A stretch of 64,000 nt of DNA from Microbacterium rhizosphaerae (GCF_034120055.1 NZ_CP139368.1:3286001-3350000); one strand, 5' to 3'; counted from the first letter of the stretch, positions 1 to 9,145 are shown. The notes: a model not told the origin generated them from the letters alone. Numbers and translations are program-made.

Positions 1-283
1 TCCCCCACTCGACGGCCTCGTCGCGCGAGCGCGTCTGCAGCAGGCAGTAGCCGCCCACGACCTCCTTCGACTCCGTGAACGGACCGTCGAGCACGGTCGT
101 CTCGCCGTTCGAGAGCCGGATTCGGGCCGCCTCGTCGAAGGGACGGAGACCTGCCGTATCGAGGAGCACGCCGGCCTTCGTCATCTCCTCGATGAGCCGG
201 CCCATGTCCTCCTCCAGCTTCTCGTCCGGCCCCTGCGGGGGAAGGTTGTCCATGTCGGGCCGGATCAGCATCAGGTAGCGCAT
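1..283 (-). CDS. YCII-related (DGPF-domain) protein, 3' end cut by window edge
   Basis: The visible 94 residues start MRYLMLIRPD and contain the family signature DGPF at residues 66-69 followed by TESKEVVGGY, typical of small YCII/DGPF proteins often encoded beside ECF sigma factors or stress genes. No reaction is established for this family. The start ATG has a good GGAGG Shine-Dalgarno about 9 bases upstream. It lies 15 bp downstream of the RibD-like reductase on the same strand, so the two are probably co-transcribed. The C-terminus is outside the window. Confidence 0.85.
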   Translation of the reverse strand, partial: MRYLMLIRPDMDNLPPQGPDEKLEEDMGRLIEEMTKAGVLLDTAGLRPFDEAARIRLSNGETTVLDGPFTESKEVVGGYCLLQTRSRDEAVEWG

Positions 284-298
284 GTGTCCGATCCTCCC

Positions 299-868
299 CT
301 ACGCCACGCTGTAGCGCAGGTACACGGCGCCGCTGTCGAAGGAGCGCGATTCGACGAGGTCGAGCGCGAAGTCGGACCCGGCGGGGAACAGCGGGGTCCC
401 TCCCCCGATCACGACCGGATGCACCACGACCCGGAACTCGTCGATCAGCCCGAGGTCGAGGAACGAGTGCACGAGCTTCGGGCTCGCGTAGATCGCGATC
501 GTGCCGCCGGGCTGCTCCTTGAGCCGCCCGAACTGCTCCGCGAGGTCTCCGCGCACGAGCGTCGTGTTGTTCCAGTCGGCGGACTCGAGGGTGGTGGAGC
601 ACACGATCTTGTCGACGGCGTTGACCCATTCCGCGTGCGCACGCTCGGTCTGCGAGCTCTCCTCGTTCGGCTGAGTGCTCCAGTAGCCGTACATCCCGAG
701 GTAGGTCTCGCGACCGTACACGGGCAGGTCGAAGTCCTCCTGGATGTGCCGCGCGTACGCGGCGAGCTCCTCGCTGTAGGCGCGGTGGGTCCACTCGAAG
801 CCCGTCCCCTTGCCCGACGACACGTATCCGTCGAGCGTCATGTGCTCGAACGCGACGATCTTCCGCAT
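299..868 (-). CDS. Dihydrofolate reductase family protein (RibD C-terminal fold)
   Basis: A 189-residue cytosolic protein of the RibD_C/DHFR-like fold. Visible landmarks are the N-terminal MTLDGY (10-15), YGRETY (51-56), the LIDEF segment (141-145) and the glycine turn GGGTPLF (155-161), the usual order in this family. These proteins are NADPH-binding reductases by fold; the substrate of the stand-alone members is generally unknown and it should not be called a true dihydrofolate reductase. The length is normal. It is the first gene of a two-gene unit with the YCII protein. Confidence 0.88.
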   Translation of the reverse strand: MRKIVAFEHMTLDGYVSSGKGTGFEWTHRAYSEELAAYARHIQEDFDLPVYGRETYLGMYGYWSTQPNEESSQTERAHAEWVNAVDKIVCSTTLESADWNNTTLVRGDLAEQFGRLKEQPGGTIAIYASPKLVHSFLDLGLIDEFRVVVHPVVIGGGTPLFPAGSDFALDLVESRSFDSGAVYLRYSVA

Positions 869-962
869 GAGCGGTCCTTCTTCCGGTGTGCGGAGCCGCC
901 TCTCGGCCCCTTCACCTGTTCCGTCGAACGAGCATCGCGGATTCGGACACCGCCGGGAGCAA

Positions 963-2444
963 TCACCCGTGCTGGAACCAGGTGGTCTTCCAATCCGTGT
1001 AGTTGTCGAGGGCGTGACGGGACAGGTCGCGGCCGAAGCCGGACTGGCGGAAGCCTCCGAACGGCGTCGTCAGGCCGAGTGCGTCGACGGTGTTCACGGA
1101 CACCGTGCCGGCCACGAGCCACTCGGCTACGCGGTGCGCGCGGCGGAGGTCGTTCGTCCACAGCGATGCCGCGAGGCCGTAGTCCGTCGCATTCGCGAGG
1201 CGGATCGCATCCTCTTCCGTCTCGAACGGCAGCACGGCCACGAGCGGCCCGAAAACCTCGACGCGGTGGAGGTCGTGGTCGGCGCCGAGTCCCGTGACGA
1301 TCGCCGGCCGCAGATAGGCGTCCGAGCCCGTGATCGTGACGCGTTCACCGCCCCTCACGAGCTCGCCGTCGGCAGCGGCACGCGCGATCGCGGCGCCCAC
1401 GTCGTCGGCGTGGGCGCGGCTGATGAGGCTGCCGTTGCCGGGAAGGCCGGCGAGGGGATCGCCCGGCTCGTACTCGACGGATGCGGCGGCCAGCAGCCGC
1501 ACGAACTCGTCATGCGCCGCGCGCTCGACGAGGATGCGCGAGTTCGCCGAGCAGACCTGCCCCTGGTTGTAGAACGCGCCGAAGGCGGCCTTCGCGGCGG
1601 CGCTCTCCAGGTCGGCGTCGGCGAAGACGACGTTGGAGCTCTTGCCGCCGGCCTCCAGGGCGACGCGCTTCATGTTGGAGGTGCCGGCATCCACCATCAG
1701 CTGCTGGGCGACCGCCGTCGATCCGGTGAACGCGAGCGCGTCGATGCCGGGGTGCCGCGCGATGCGGGTGCCGACGGTCGAGCCGCGGCCCGGCACGACG
1801 TTCAGCACCCCGGCCGGGATGCCGGCCTCGAGCGCGAGGTCGCCGAGCCGCAGGGCGGTCAGCGACGTCTCCGTCGCCGGCTTGTGCACGACGCTGTTCC
1901 CGGCGGCGAGCGCCGGGGCGAGCTTCCAGGCCGCGATCTCGAGCGGATAGTTCCACGGCGTGATGACGCCGACGACCCCGAGCGGCACGCGCCGGACGAG
2001 CGCAGTGGAGCCGGGTGGGGTCGCCGGGATCTCGTCGTACCGCTTGTCGGCGAGCTCGCCGTACCAGCGGAAGGTCTCCGCCGCCCCGGGCACGTCCACC
2101 GTCAGCGTCTGGGAGATCGGCTTGCCCGAGTCGAGGGTCTCGAGCAGGGCGAGCTCGTCGAGGTTCGCCATGATCAGGTCGGCGAGGCGGATGAGGGCCT
2201 TGCCGCGCTCGGCCGCGCCGATCCGGCTCCAGTCGCCCCGGTCGTACGCACGACGGGCATGCTCGACGGCGAGGTCGACGTCGTGGGCGTCGCCCGCCGC
2301 GAGGTCGGCGAGGTGGGTGAGGGAGCCGGGGCTCGTCACCGCGAGGGTGGCGCCGGTGGATGCATCCACCCGCCGGCCGTCGATGACGGCACGGCCGTCG
2401 ATGACGAGCCCGCGGGCACGGGTCGTCCAGTCGGTGGCGGTCAT
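963..2444 (-). CDS. NAD(P)-dependent aldehyde dehydrogenase
   Basis: A 493-residue member of the aldehyde dehydrogenase superfamily, oxidising an aldehyde to the acid in the cytosol. The catalytic set is intact: Asn165 in PWNYP, the general base Glu264 in LEAGGK, the nucleophile Cys298 in NQGQVC, and the cofactor segment FTGSTAV (239-245). The family includes gamma-aminobutyraldehyde and betaine-aldehyde dehydrogenases; the substrate here is not readable from sequence. The ATG shares an ATGA overlap with the stop of the M20 hydrolase, so it is translationally coupled and is the last gene of the 5-gene operon. Although a longer open frame exists, this start matches the family N-terminus. A role in oxidising aldehydes released by the nearby amine oxidase is inferred. 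Confidence 0.93.
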   Translation of the reverse strand: MTATDWTTRARGLVIDGRAVIDGRRVDASTGATLAVTSPGSLTHLADLAAGDAHDVDLAVEHARRAYDRGDWSRIGAAERGKALIRLADLIMANLDELALLETLDSGKPISQTLTVDVPGAAETFRWYGELADKRYDEIPATPPGSTALVRRVPLGVVGVITPWNYPLEIAAWKLAPALAAGNSVVHKPATETSLTALRLGDLALEAGIPAGVLNVVPGRGSTVGTRIARHPGIDALAFTGSTAVAQQLMVDAGTSNMKRVALEAGGKSSNVVFADADLESAAAKAAFGAFYNQGQVCSANSRILVERAAHDEFVRLLAAASVEYEPGDPLAGLPGNGSLISRAHADDVGAAIARAAADGELVRGGERVTITGSDAYLRPAIVTGLGADHDLHRVEVFGPLVAVLPFETEEDAIRLANATDYGLAASLWTNDLRRAHRVAEWLVAGTVSVNTVDALGLTTPFGGFRQSGFGRDLSRHALDNYTDWKTTWFQHG

Positions 2445-3586
2445 TCTTCCTCCTCGGGAGCGGTGGCGACGTCGATCGCGGTCCACGCCATCAGCACGGC
2501 GGCGTCGAGCAAGGCCTGCTCGGCCGCGGGTCCGACGCACGCCGCGGCGAATTCCTTCTGGTGGTTCGAGTACGGCAGCGAGCCGACCCCGATGTAGGGG
2601 TGGATGGCGGGCACGCGCTGCGACACGTTCCCCATGTCGGTGGATGCGCGGTTCATGCGGCCCGCGACGGCGGGGTCGGCGAACACCCGTCCGCGCGCCA
2701 CGGCGTTCGCCTGGTACGCCGCGAGCGCGCCCTTGTCGGTGCGGAACTCGGCGTAGGGCTTGCTCTCCGGCTCGACCGTGAGCGTCGCGCCCGTCGCGAG
2801 CGCGCCGGCCTCGAAGCACCGCAGCACGCGCTCCTCGAGCCGGGCGAGCTCGTCGAGCGAGTTCGCCCGCCAGTACCACCGGCCTTCGGTGCGCTCGGGG
2901 ATCGCGTTCGGCGCGTGCCCGCCGATCGTCTGGATGCCGTGCACCCGCGTGTCTGCGGGCAGCTGCTGCCGCAGCATCCCGATCGCGACCTGGGCGATCA
3001 CGAAGGCGTCGTTCGCGTTGACCCCCTCGTCGGGGTAGGCGGCCGCGTGCGCGGACACGCCGTCGTAGGCGATGTGACTGTGCGCCACGGCGAACGGGCG
3101 CGCTTCCGCGACGTCGACCGGCGCCGGATGCACCATCATCGCGAGGTCGAGGTCCGCGAACGCGCCGGCCTCGAGAAGCTCGATCTTGCCGCCGCCGCCC
3201 TCCTCCGCCGGGGTGCCGTACACGCGGACCGTGATCCCGAGGTCATCGGCGAGGCGCGCGAGCGCGAGACCTGCGCCGACGGCGCTCGCCGCGATGAGAT
3301 TGTGCCCGCAGGCGTGGCCGAGTGCGGGCAGGGCGTCGTACTCGGCCATGATGCCGATGGTCACGGGGCCGCTGCCGGCCTCCGCGAGCAGGGCCGTCTC
3401 GAAGCCGAGATAGGCAGGCGTCACGCGGAAGCCGGCGTCGGCGAGGGCATCGCCGACCCACCCGGCTGCGCGGCGCTCCTGCCATGCCGTCTCGGGGTGA
3501 GCGTGGACCGTCTCGGAGAGAGCGATGAGCGGCCGGGATGCCGCCGAGACCGTCGCCTCCGCGGCGACCTTGAGCGTCTCACTCAT
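2441..3586 (-). CDS. M20-family metallo-amidohydrolase (AbgB-like)
   Basis: A 381-residue zinc-dependent amidase/peptidase. The metal-site motif HACGHN is at residues 91-96, the catalytic glutamate pair at 128-129 (PAEEG) and a further metal-ligand histidine at 153 (MVHP), as in M20D hydrolases such as p-aminobenzoyl-glutamate hydrolase or N-acyl amino acid amidohydrolases. The chosen ATG (MSETL) overlaps the DUF1028 stop by 8 bp and has GGAG about 9 bases upstream; a start 15 bases further upstream (MESPG) is open but has no Shine-Dalgarno. It is the fourth gene of the operon. The likely job is cleaving an amide or acyl bond of the pathway substrate; the substrate is unknown. Confidence 0.9.
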   Translation of the reverse strand: MSETLKVAAEATVSAASRPLIALSETVHAHPETAWQERRAAGWVGDALADAGFRVTPAYLGFETALLAEAGSGPVTIGIMAEYDALPALGHACGHNLIAASAVGAGLALARLADDLGITVRVYGTPAEEGGGGKIELLEAGAFADLDLAMMVHPAPVDVAEARPFAVAHSHIAYDGVSAHAAAYPDEGVNANDAFVIAQVAIGMLRQQLPADTRVHGIQTIGGHAPNAIPERTEGRWYWRANSLDELARLEERVLRCFEAGALATGATLTVEPESKPYAEFRTDKGALAAYQANAVARGRVFADPAVAGRMNRASTDMGNVSQRVPAIHPYIGVGSLPYSNHQKEFAAACVGPAAEQALLDAAVLMAWTAIDVATAPEEEE

Positions 3587-4250
3587 CCCCGGGGACTCCA
3601 TAGGACGGGGCGGCGGCCGGGGCGAGTGCGCGCGTCACATAGGCATCGCGCTGCGGCAGCCACCTGTCGAGGAGCCCGCCGAGCTCGGCGACCGGGTCGC
3701 CGTCGGTCCAGTCCACACGCAGGTCGGTGACGCGCCACCCGGCCTCGCGGACGACCGAGAGCCCGGCGGAGTGCACCGGCCCGGCCTCACCCCCGGCCGC
3801 CATCGCCGCCGTCATCGCGGACAGCAGTCGCACCTCGAGATCACCGGTCGCGACGGCGAACGCCTCCACCATCAGCTGCGGGATGTCGGCGGACGCGAGC
3901 ATGTTGCCGCCCGCCGCCGTGCCGTCGCCCACGGCATGCCCGAAGAGGCCCAGGGCGCGAGCGCCCGAGTACGCCCCCGTGCCGCCGCGCGCATCGATGA
4001 CGAGCAGCTGACGGAACTCGACGTCGGGCGCCGCATCCGTCTCCGCGCGCAGCGCATCGCCTGCCGGCATCCCCGCGCGCAGACGGTCCAGCACGGCCGG
4101 ACCGAGCCGCGGATCCGTCACGTTCTGCGAGTTCACGCCCCCGACGCCGTCGGCGAGGTGCACGCAGCGCGCCGCGACGGCGGGCGACGACGAGCAGATC
4201 GCGGAGCCGATGGCACCGGATGCGTCGCGCGCGACGATCGAGAACGTCAT
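3579..4250 (-). CDS. DUF1028 family protein (Ntn-hydrolase-like)
   Basis: A 223-residue protein beginning MTFSIVARD, the hallmark N-terminus of DUF1028, with the family's SSSPAVAARC and GVNSQN segments. The family is placed among N-terminal-nucleophile hydrolase folds, and Thr2 after Met removal is the candidate nucleophile; no reaction is firmly established. It overlaps the Rid protein by ATGA and the M20 gene by 8 bp, so the three are translated as a unit. DUF1028 genes are repeatedly seen near Rid and M20 genes, and the arrangement here suggests a dedicated hydrolytic step in the same pathway. Confidence 0.88.
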   Translation of the reverse strand: MTFSIVARDASGAIGSAICSSSPAVAARCVHLADGVGGVNSQNVTDPRLGPAVLDRLRAGMPAGDALRAETDAAPDVEFRQLLVIDARGGTGAYSGARALGLFGHAVGDGTAAGGNMLASADIPQLMVEAFAVATGDLEVRLLSAMTAAMAAGGEAGPVHSAGLSVVREAGWRVTDLRVDWTDGDPVAELGGLLDRWLPQRDAYVTRALAPAAAPSYGVPGDE

Positions 4251-4672
4251 TGCGCACCGCCCGAGACGACCGCGGTCGCGTCGATCTCGACAAGCCACTC
4301 GGGACGGGCCAGCGCACTCACCACGATCCCGGTCGACACCGGGTGGACGCCCTTCAGCCAGCGCCCCATGACCCGGTAGACGGGCTCGCGGTAGCGCGGA
4401 TCGATGAGGTAGACGACGACCTTCACGATGTCGGCGAGTGAGGATCCCGCCTCGCCGAGCAGCATCGCGATGTTGGCCATCGCCTTCTCCGCCTGGGCCT
4501 CGACGTCGCCGATGCCGATCGACTCGCGGGTCTCGAGATCCTGCCCGATCTGACCGCGCAGGTACACGACGCCGTTCGCGACGACGGCCTGGCAGAGGTC
4601 GTTGTCGAGGTTCTGCTCGGGGTAGGTCTCCTTCGTGTTGAAGGGGCGGATGCGGGTGTGCGTGGGCATCAT
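4247..4672 (-). CDS. Rid-family (RidA/YjgF-like) protein without the canonical arginine
   Basis: A 141-residue protein of the chorismate-mutase-like YjgF/YER057c/UK114 fold; VVYLRGQIGQDLE and the C-terminal WLVEIDATAVV are characteristic. Archetypal RidA enamine/imine deaminases carry an Arg in the PxRS motif near residue 105; the equivalent segment here is HPVST (110-114), so that Arg is absent and deaminase activity cannot be assumed. It belongs to one of the non-RidA Rid subgroups. It overlaps the flavoprotein stop and the DUF1028 start by 4 bp each, giving tight coupling. Start could be either of two adjacent ATG codons. Confidence 0.88.
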   Translation of the reverse strand: MMPTHTRIRPFNTKETYPEQNLDNDLCQAVVANGVVYLRGQIGQDLETRESIGIGDVEAQAEKAMANIAMLLGEAGSSLADIVKVVVYLIDPRYREPVYRVMGRWLKGVHPVSTGIVVSALARPEWLVEIDATAVVSGGAQ

Positions 4673-6015
4673 GCGGCTCCGGTGGTGGCGAGGGCTGGGC
4701 CCCCGCGCCGGGAGGCTCCACGCAGCGCGTCAGCGATGCGTGGAGTCGGCGCGGGGAGGGTGGGCTGGCGGGCCTCGTCGTAAGCGAGGTATCCGCGCTG
4801 GATGGCGATCTGGTCGGCGATGTACTTGGCGTCGTGCCAGACGCCCCAGAGGAAACTCGACCCGCGGCGCGACTGCCACGGGAGCCCGAGGAAGTAGACG
4901 CCCAGCTCCCGCGACACCCCGCGCTGGTGGCGAGGACGGCCGCGCTCGTCGAATGTGTCGACCTCGAGCCATGAGTAGTCGGCGCCGAAGCCGACGGCCC
5001 AGACGATGCTCGTGATGCCGGCCGCGGCGAGGTCGACCGACAGGACCGGGTCGGTGACGCAGTCGGGATCGCCACCGAGGACGTGCGCCTCCGGCTCCTC
5101 CGGGAGGTCGAGGCCGTTGCGCTCGACGAAGGCGTCGGCCTCGCGCAGCAGCGACAGGTAGTTCGCATCCCCCGCCGCGATGTTGGCCGCGAGGTCGGGG
5201 GCGAAGGCCATGACGCCGTCACGGTAGGCGCCGGCTCGCCCGAGCAACGTGATGCCCGACCCGGCCAGGCGGCGGAAGTCGACGGTGCGGCCGCCGTTCG
5301 CCCCGCTCACGGCGATCGTGACGTGCTCCGCGCCGGCGGCAGGAGCCGCCGCATCCCACTTCCCGAGCACGCCCAGCCACCAGCAGAAGTCGCGGTCGCG
5401 GTAGGACCGCGGTGGGCGGTCGTGCGGTCCGACGGCGAGGTGGACCTCTCGGCCCGACGCGCGGAGCTCGTCGGCGATCTGCACGCCCGACGAGCCGGCG
5501 CCGACGACCATCACGCCGCCGGGCGGCAGCTGTGCGGGGTTGCGGTACGAGCTGGAGTGCAGCTGGTGGATCCCGGCGTCCCCGGGCACGACGTCGGGGA
5601 TGATCGGCGTCTGGAACGCCCCGGTTGCCGCGACGACGAACCGCGCCTCGATCGGGCCGCCGCTCGTCGCGGCCCGGAACCCCGGGCGTCCCGCGTTGCG
5701 GCGCACGGAGGTGACCTCGACGCCGGTGCGGATCGGAGCGTCGAAGCTCCCCGCGTACGCGGCGAGGTAGTCGGCGACCTGCTCCTTGCCCGCGAAGGCG
5801 TCGGGGTCGAGGTCGAACTCCTTGCCGGGGAAGCGGTCGTGCCAGGCGGGCCCGTTGGCCACGAGCGAGTCCCAACGCCACGAGCGCCAGCGCTCCGCGA
5901 TGCGGTCGCGCTCCACCACGATGTGCGGCACTCCCCCGCGGGTCAAGTGCTCGCTCATCGCGATGCCGGCCTGGCCGCCACCGACGACGAGGACTTCCGT
6001 CTGCTCGCTCGACAT
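4669..6015 (-). CDS. FAD/NADPH-dependent flavoprotein monooxygenase (CzcO-like)
   Basis: A 448-residue two-dinucleotide-domain flavoprotein. The FAD site is VVGGGQAGIA near residues 10-19 and the NADPH site VGAGSSG around 171-177, separated by the VVAATGAF segment typical of flavin monooxygenases related to Baeyer-Villiger enzymes. The substrate is unknown. The ATG is preceded by GAGGAGGTAGGG, an excellent Shine-Dalgarno; open frame further upstream is not homologous. It is the first gene of the operon running through Rid, DUF1028, M20 and aldehyde dehydrogenase, and diverges from the LysR gene, whose operator dyad lies 79 bp upstream of its start. Confidence 0.9.
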   Translation of the reverse strand: MSSEQTEVLVVGGGQAGIAMSEHLTRGGVPHIVVERDRIAERWRSWRWDSLVANGPAWHDRFPGKEFDLDPDAFAGKEQVADYLAAYAGSFDAPIRTGVEVTSVRRNAGRPGFRAATSGGPIEARFVVAATGAFQTPIIPDVVPGDAGIHQLHSSSYRNPAQLPPGGVMVVGAGSSGVQIADELRASGREVHLAVGPHDRPPRSYRDRDFCWWLGVLGKWDAAAPAAGAEHVTIAVSGANGGRTVDFRRLAGSGITLLGRAGAYRDGVMAFAPDLAANIAAGDANYLSLLREADAFVERNGLDLPEEPEAHVLGGDPDCVTDPVLSVDLAAAGITSIVWAVGFGADYSWLEVDTFDERGRPRHQRGVSRELGVYFLGLPWQSRRGSSFLWGVWHDAKYIADQIAIQRGYLAYDEARQPTLPAPTPRIADALRGASRRGGPALATTGAA

Positions 6016-6093
6016 CCCTACCTCCTCGTAACCGTCTCCTCCATCGTCGCGAGCCGCCCTGCATCTGTACACTTCACAAACTCGACGTACCGC

Positions 6094-6108
6094 ATCAAGA
6101 GAATTGAT
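6094..6108. promoter_or_regulatory. LysR-type operator dyad, copy 1
   Basis: Perfect inverted repeat ATCAA-GAGAA-TTGAT, fitting the LysR T-N11-A rule (TCAA...TTGA). It touches the -10 box of the LysR gene and lies between it and the divergent flavoprotein operon, so it can serve autoregulation and activation of the operon. The same dyad, 13 of 15 bases identical, occurs upstream of the permease/amine oxidase operon at 10767-10781. Confidence 0.75.
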
Positions 6109-6113
6109 ACGAT
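6108..6113 (+). promoter_or_regulatory. -10 box of LysR gene, probable leaderless transcript
   Basis: TACGAT ends exactly 6 bases before the ATG at 6120 and no Shine-Dalgarno is present, which is the usual geometry of leaderless actinobacterial mRNAs. The LysR dyad overlaps its first base, consistent with autoregulation. Confidence 0.6.
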
Positions 6114-6119
6114 CGCGGT

Positions 6120-7043
6120 ATGGCACGCCTCGGCCGACCCGATCTGACGCTCGTGCAGCTGCGGTACTTCGTCGCGGCGGCGACCCGCCGATCCATGACC
6201 GAGGCCTCCCTCGATCTGCACGTCGCGCAGTCCGCTGTCTCGACGGCGATCGCCCAGCTCGAGCGCACCCTCGGCGTGCAGCTGTTCGTGCGGCAGCGCA
6301 GCAAAGGGCTCGCGATGACGGATGCCGGCGAGCAGCTGCTGCGCGACGCGCAATCGCTGCTGTCTCAGGTCGACGAGATGACGGATGCCGTCCGCGGCCA
6401 GCACCACGACGTGCGGGGGACGCTCCGCCTCGCATGCTTCGTCACACTGGCGCCGTTCGTGCTGCCGCGGCTGATCTCGCGCGTCGAGCAGGAGCATCCG
6501 GATCTGCGCGTCGAGATCATCGAGGCCGACGTCGACGGCACGGTGGAGCTGCTGCTCAGCGGCTCCGTCGAGGGCGCCATCGCCTACGACTTCGGCGAAG
6601 TGCACGACCTCGCCTTCGACCACCTCTACGCGGCGCCGCCGCACGTCATCCTGTCGTCGGAGCATCCGCTGGCCCGGCACACGCGCCTGCGTCTCGCGGA
6701 GCTCGCGGGGCAGGACCTCGTGCTGCTCGACCTCCCGCACTCCCGGGAGTACTTCCTCGGGATGCTGCGCGACGCCGGAGTCGATCCGCAGATCCGCTAC
6801 AGCTCGCGCAGCTACGAGACCGTGCGCTCGCTCGTCGCCCGGGGTCACGGCTACTCCGTGCTCAACCACATCCCGCAGTCTCCGCGCACCTACGACGGCG
6901 GGCAGCTCACGGCACTGCCGATCGCGGATGCCGTGCCGCCCCTGGACGTCTGCTTCGTCCGGGTGAAGGACGTCCGGCCGACGGCACGCGTGAGGGTCAT
7001 CGCATCCCTGGCCCGCGAGCTCTTCGGCACCCCCGCCTCCTGA
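6120..7043 (+). CDS. LysR-family transcriptional regulator
   Basis: A 307-residue regulator with the N-terminal winged helix-turn-helix (about residues 8-67; VAQSAVSTAIAQLERTLGVQLF and MTDAGEQLL are classical) and a periplasmic-binding-protein-like effector domain from about 95 to 300. It is divergent from the flavoprotein operon and convergent with the amine oxidase operon. Its presumed operator occurs at both operon promoters, so it likely senses an amine or a pathway intermediate and controls both; the effector is unknown. Confidence 0.93.
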   Translation: MARLGRPDLTLVQLRYFVAAATRRSMTEASLDLHVAQSAVSTAIAQLERTLGVQLFVRQRSKGLAMTDAGEQLLRDAQSLLSQVDEMTDAVRGQHHDVRGTLRLACFVTLAPFVLPRLISRVEQEHPDLRVEIIEADVDGTVELLLSGSVEGAIAYDFGEVHDLAFDHLYAAPPHVILSSEHPLARHTRLRLAELAGQDLVLLDLPHSREYFLGMLRDAGVDPQIRYSSRSYETVRSLVARGHGYSVLNHIPQSPRTYDGGQLTALPIADAVPPLDVCFVRVKDVRPTARVRVIASLARELFGTPAS

Positions 7044-7057
7044 CCCACCCTCCCCCT

Positions 7058-7139
7058 CGCGAACCCATACTCCTTTCCCGAACCCTCACCCGATGGACGT
7101 CCATTGGATGTGGGTTCGGGAAAGGAGTGTGGGTTCGCG
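7058..7139. repeat. 82-bp near-perfect inverted repeat between convergent genes
   Basis: Two 41-base arms share one centre at 7098/7099. The outer 28 bases of each arm match with a single C/T difference, and the innermost 12 bases (ATGGACGTCCAT) are a perfect palindrome. Each arm itself repeats GAACCC. There is no T-run on either side, so it is not a classical intrinsic terminator, although it could stop or stabilise the two converging transcripts. It looks like a REP/BIME-type extragenic palindromic element; other copies in the genome would be expected. Confidence 0.8.
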
Positions 7140-7160
7140 GAGTACCGAGGAAGGGCGCGC

Positions 7161-9119
7161 TCAGCAGTGGCAGGCGCCCTCGGCGCAGTGCGCCTTCGTC
7201 GCCGGCGACGGCGGCAGATCCAGCGCCGGGTTCTGGTCGAAGAACCCGGTGGGCTTGAGCGTGAAGCCCGTGTGGTCGACGGGCATGATCGGCCAGTCCT
7301 CCGTGCGCGGGAAGTGCGTGAGCCCGAAGCTGTGCCACAGCACGATGTCCTGCCCGTCGATGTCGCGGTCGGCCGCGGTGTACTCGGGCAGACCGGCGCT
7401 CCCGATGCTCTGGTTGACGAAGTCGCCGGCGGGGTACCGCTCGTCCTGCGCGAACCGCGTCACCCACAGGTGCTCGGTCGCGAAGGCCGCGCGGCGCGCG
7501 ATGGAGGAGTCCTCCGCCATCGCGAGCGTCGGCTGCCCCTCGGGGAACAGCGTGTAGGCGACGTGCTCGCCGACGATGTTTGTCTTGTCGGTGTTGACGA
7601 TCTCCCACACTCGGCCGACGCTCCCGTCGGCCTTGCGCCTGGCCTGGGACTCGGTGCCCAGAACCCGCCGTGAGCGTGTGAACGCGTTGCCGTGCGGATT
7701 GCCCTCCCCCATCGGCACGCGCTGGAGGTCGAGCTCGTGCACGGCGTTGCGCTCGCCGTCCACGGCCATGTCGAGGCGGGCGCAGAAGAGGTGCTGGTGG
7801 TACGGCGCCGCCAGCCCCGGCGCGATCTGCGACGCATACGGGTAGTCGCGCTCCGGGTGTCGCGCGGTGAAGACGATGCCGGTCGCCTTCGCCTCGAACT
7901 CGATCGTCCCGTCGAGGTAGAGGTACCAGTAGAACCCGTAGTCGTAGTTGCCGACCGTCGTGAAGAAGCTCACGACGAGGCGCCGCTGGCGGCGGGTCGA
8001 GCGGTGGTTCGCCCACTCGTCGGTGTGCTTCCACAGCAGCCCGACGTCCTCCTCATGGATGCAGATCGCCTGCGGGATCTCGCGCGGATTGCCGAAGTCG
8101 TCGGCCACCACGGGCGACAGGTAGGTGATCTCGCCCAGGCAGTCGCAGCCGAGCTCGAGGGAGTTGGCATCCCGCCCCACGAGGTACTCGCCGGTGTCGA
8201 AGTAGTTCTGCCAGGAGCGGTAGGGAGCCGGGTCGCCGTAGGGCACCACCATCTCGGCGATGGATGCGCGGTCCACGATCGAGCGCCGCGTGCCGCGGTC
8301 GTCGAACCCGATGCGACTGAGGACGAGACCCTCGCGCGCGTCGAACCCGACGTGCAGGTCCCACTTCCACCACCGCAGCACGTTGCCGTCGAGCGTGAAG
8401 CTGGGCCCCTCGGGCTGCGTGATGGCGATGGGCTTGAGGTCGGTGCGCAGCGGCCCGGTGAGCTCGGGATCCTCGAAGTTGCCGTTCGTGAGCGGGATGT
8501 CGGCGGGGCCGTCGTCGATGATCCGCACGACGCGGCGGTCGATCATGTCCACGAACGCGACGAGCTGGTCGACGGGGTGCCCCCACGCGTAGTCCGACGG
8601 ATCGCGCTGCACGAATGCGAGACCGCGCAGCAGCCGCCGCCCCTCCTCGCCCGCGTAGTCGAAGATGCCGGCCGACAGCGGGGCGACCCGCACATCGTCG
8701 GGTGTGAGCCCGCGGGTCGCGAGGGCTGCCCTCCATCCGTCGTCCGCCGCCAGGATCTCCTCGATCGCCGCGAACTCCTCCAGCAGCACGGGGGCCTGCC
8801 CGACGAGCGCCGGGTCGACATCCGTCGCCGCGACCGTCGCGCCGGCCGTGAGGTCGACCACCAGATCGGTCGTCGCACCCGTGGACGTGTCGAGCAGGAT
8901 GACGCGTGCCCGCCGGTGCGGCACGGCCGAGGGTTCGGCGGCCCACGCGCGCAGCTCGCGCTTCGCCGGGTCGTGCAGGCCGACGTACGCGAAGCGCACG
9001 CGATCGCCGATGCGGCCCTCGTCGACGAGGTGATCGCGCACCGCGGAGATCTCGTCGGCGGTCAGCGCATCCAACGGGTGGGTGCGGCGAACGGTCGGGA
9101 TGGTGAGCAGCTGGGTCAC
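7161..9119 (-). CDS. Copper-containing primary-amine oxidase (TPQ type)
   Basis: A 652-residue amine oxidase that deaminates a primary amine to aldehyde, ammonia and hydrogen peroxide. The topaquinone precursor is Tyr392 in NYDY (391-394), the catalytic base Asp308 in [10 protein letters not shown], and the copper ligands His441 and His443 (HQH) and His602; each lies about ten residues after its counterpart in Arthrobacter globiformis amine oxidase, so the enzyme should be complete. The GTG start fits the family N-terminus and has GGAG upstream. No signal peptide, so cytosolic. The C-terminus ends in a Cys/His-rich tail (HCAEGACHC). It follows the APC permease by 26 bp, which probably imports the amine. 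Confidence 0.95.
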   Translation of the reverse strand: MTQLLTIPTVRRTHPLDALTADEISAVRDHLVDEGRIGDRVRFAYVGLHDPAKRELRAWAAEPSAVPHRRARVILLDTSTGATTDLVVDLTAGATVAATDVDPALVGQAPVLLEEFAAIEEILAADDGWRAALATRGLTPDDVRVAPLSAGIFDYAGEEGRRLLRGLAFVQRDPSDYAWGHPVDQLVAFVDMIDRRVVRIIDDGPADIPLTNGNFEDPELTGPLRTDLKPIAITQPEGPSFTLDGNVLRWWKWDLHVGFDAREGLVLSRIGFDDRGTRRSIVDRASIAEMVVPYGDPAPYRSWQNYFDTGEYLVGRDANSLELGCDCLGEITYLSPVVADDFGNPREIPQAICIHEEDVGLLWKHTDEWANHRSTRRQRRLVVSFFTTVGNYDYGFYWYLYLDGTIEFEAKATGIVFTARHPERDYPYASQIAPGLAAPYHQHLFCARLDMAVDGERNAVHELDLQRVPMGEGNPHGNAFTRSRRVLGTESQARRKADGSVGRVWEIVNTDKTNIVGEHVAYTLFPEGQPTLAMAEDSSIARRAAFATEHLWVTRFAQDERYPAGDFVNQSIGSAGLPEYTAADRDIDGQDIVLWHSFGLTHFPRTEDWPIMPVDHTGFTLKPTGFFDQNPALDLPPSPATKAHCAEGACHC

Positions 9120-9145
9120 GATGTCTTCTCCGGGTCCTTGGTCTG

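Noticed and set aside
7058..7139. The large inverted repeat as a standard intrinsic terminator
   Set aside because: Length and lack of a T-run on both sides argue for a repeat element, though a role in stopping the convergent transcripts is not excluded.
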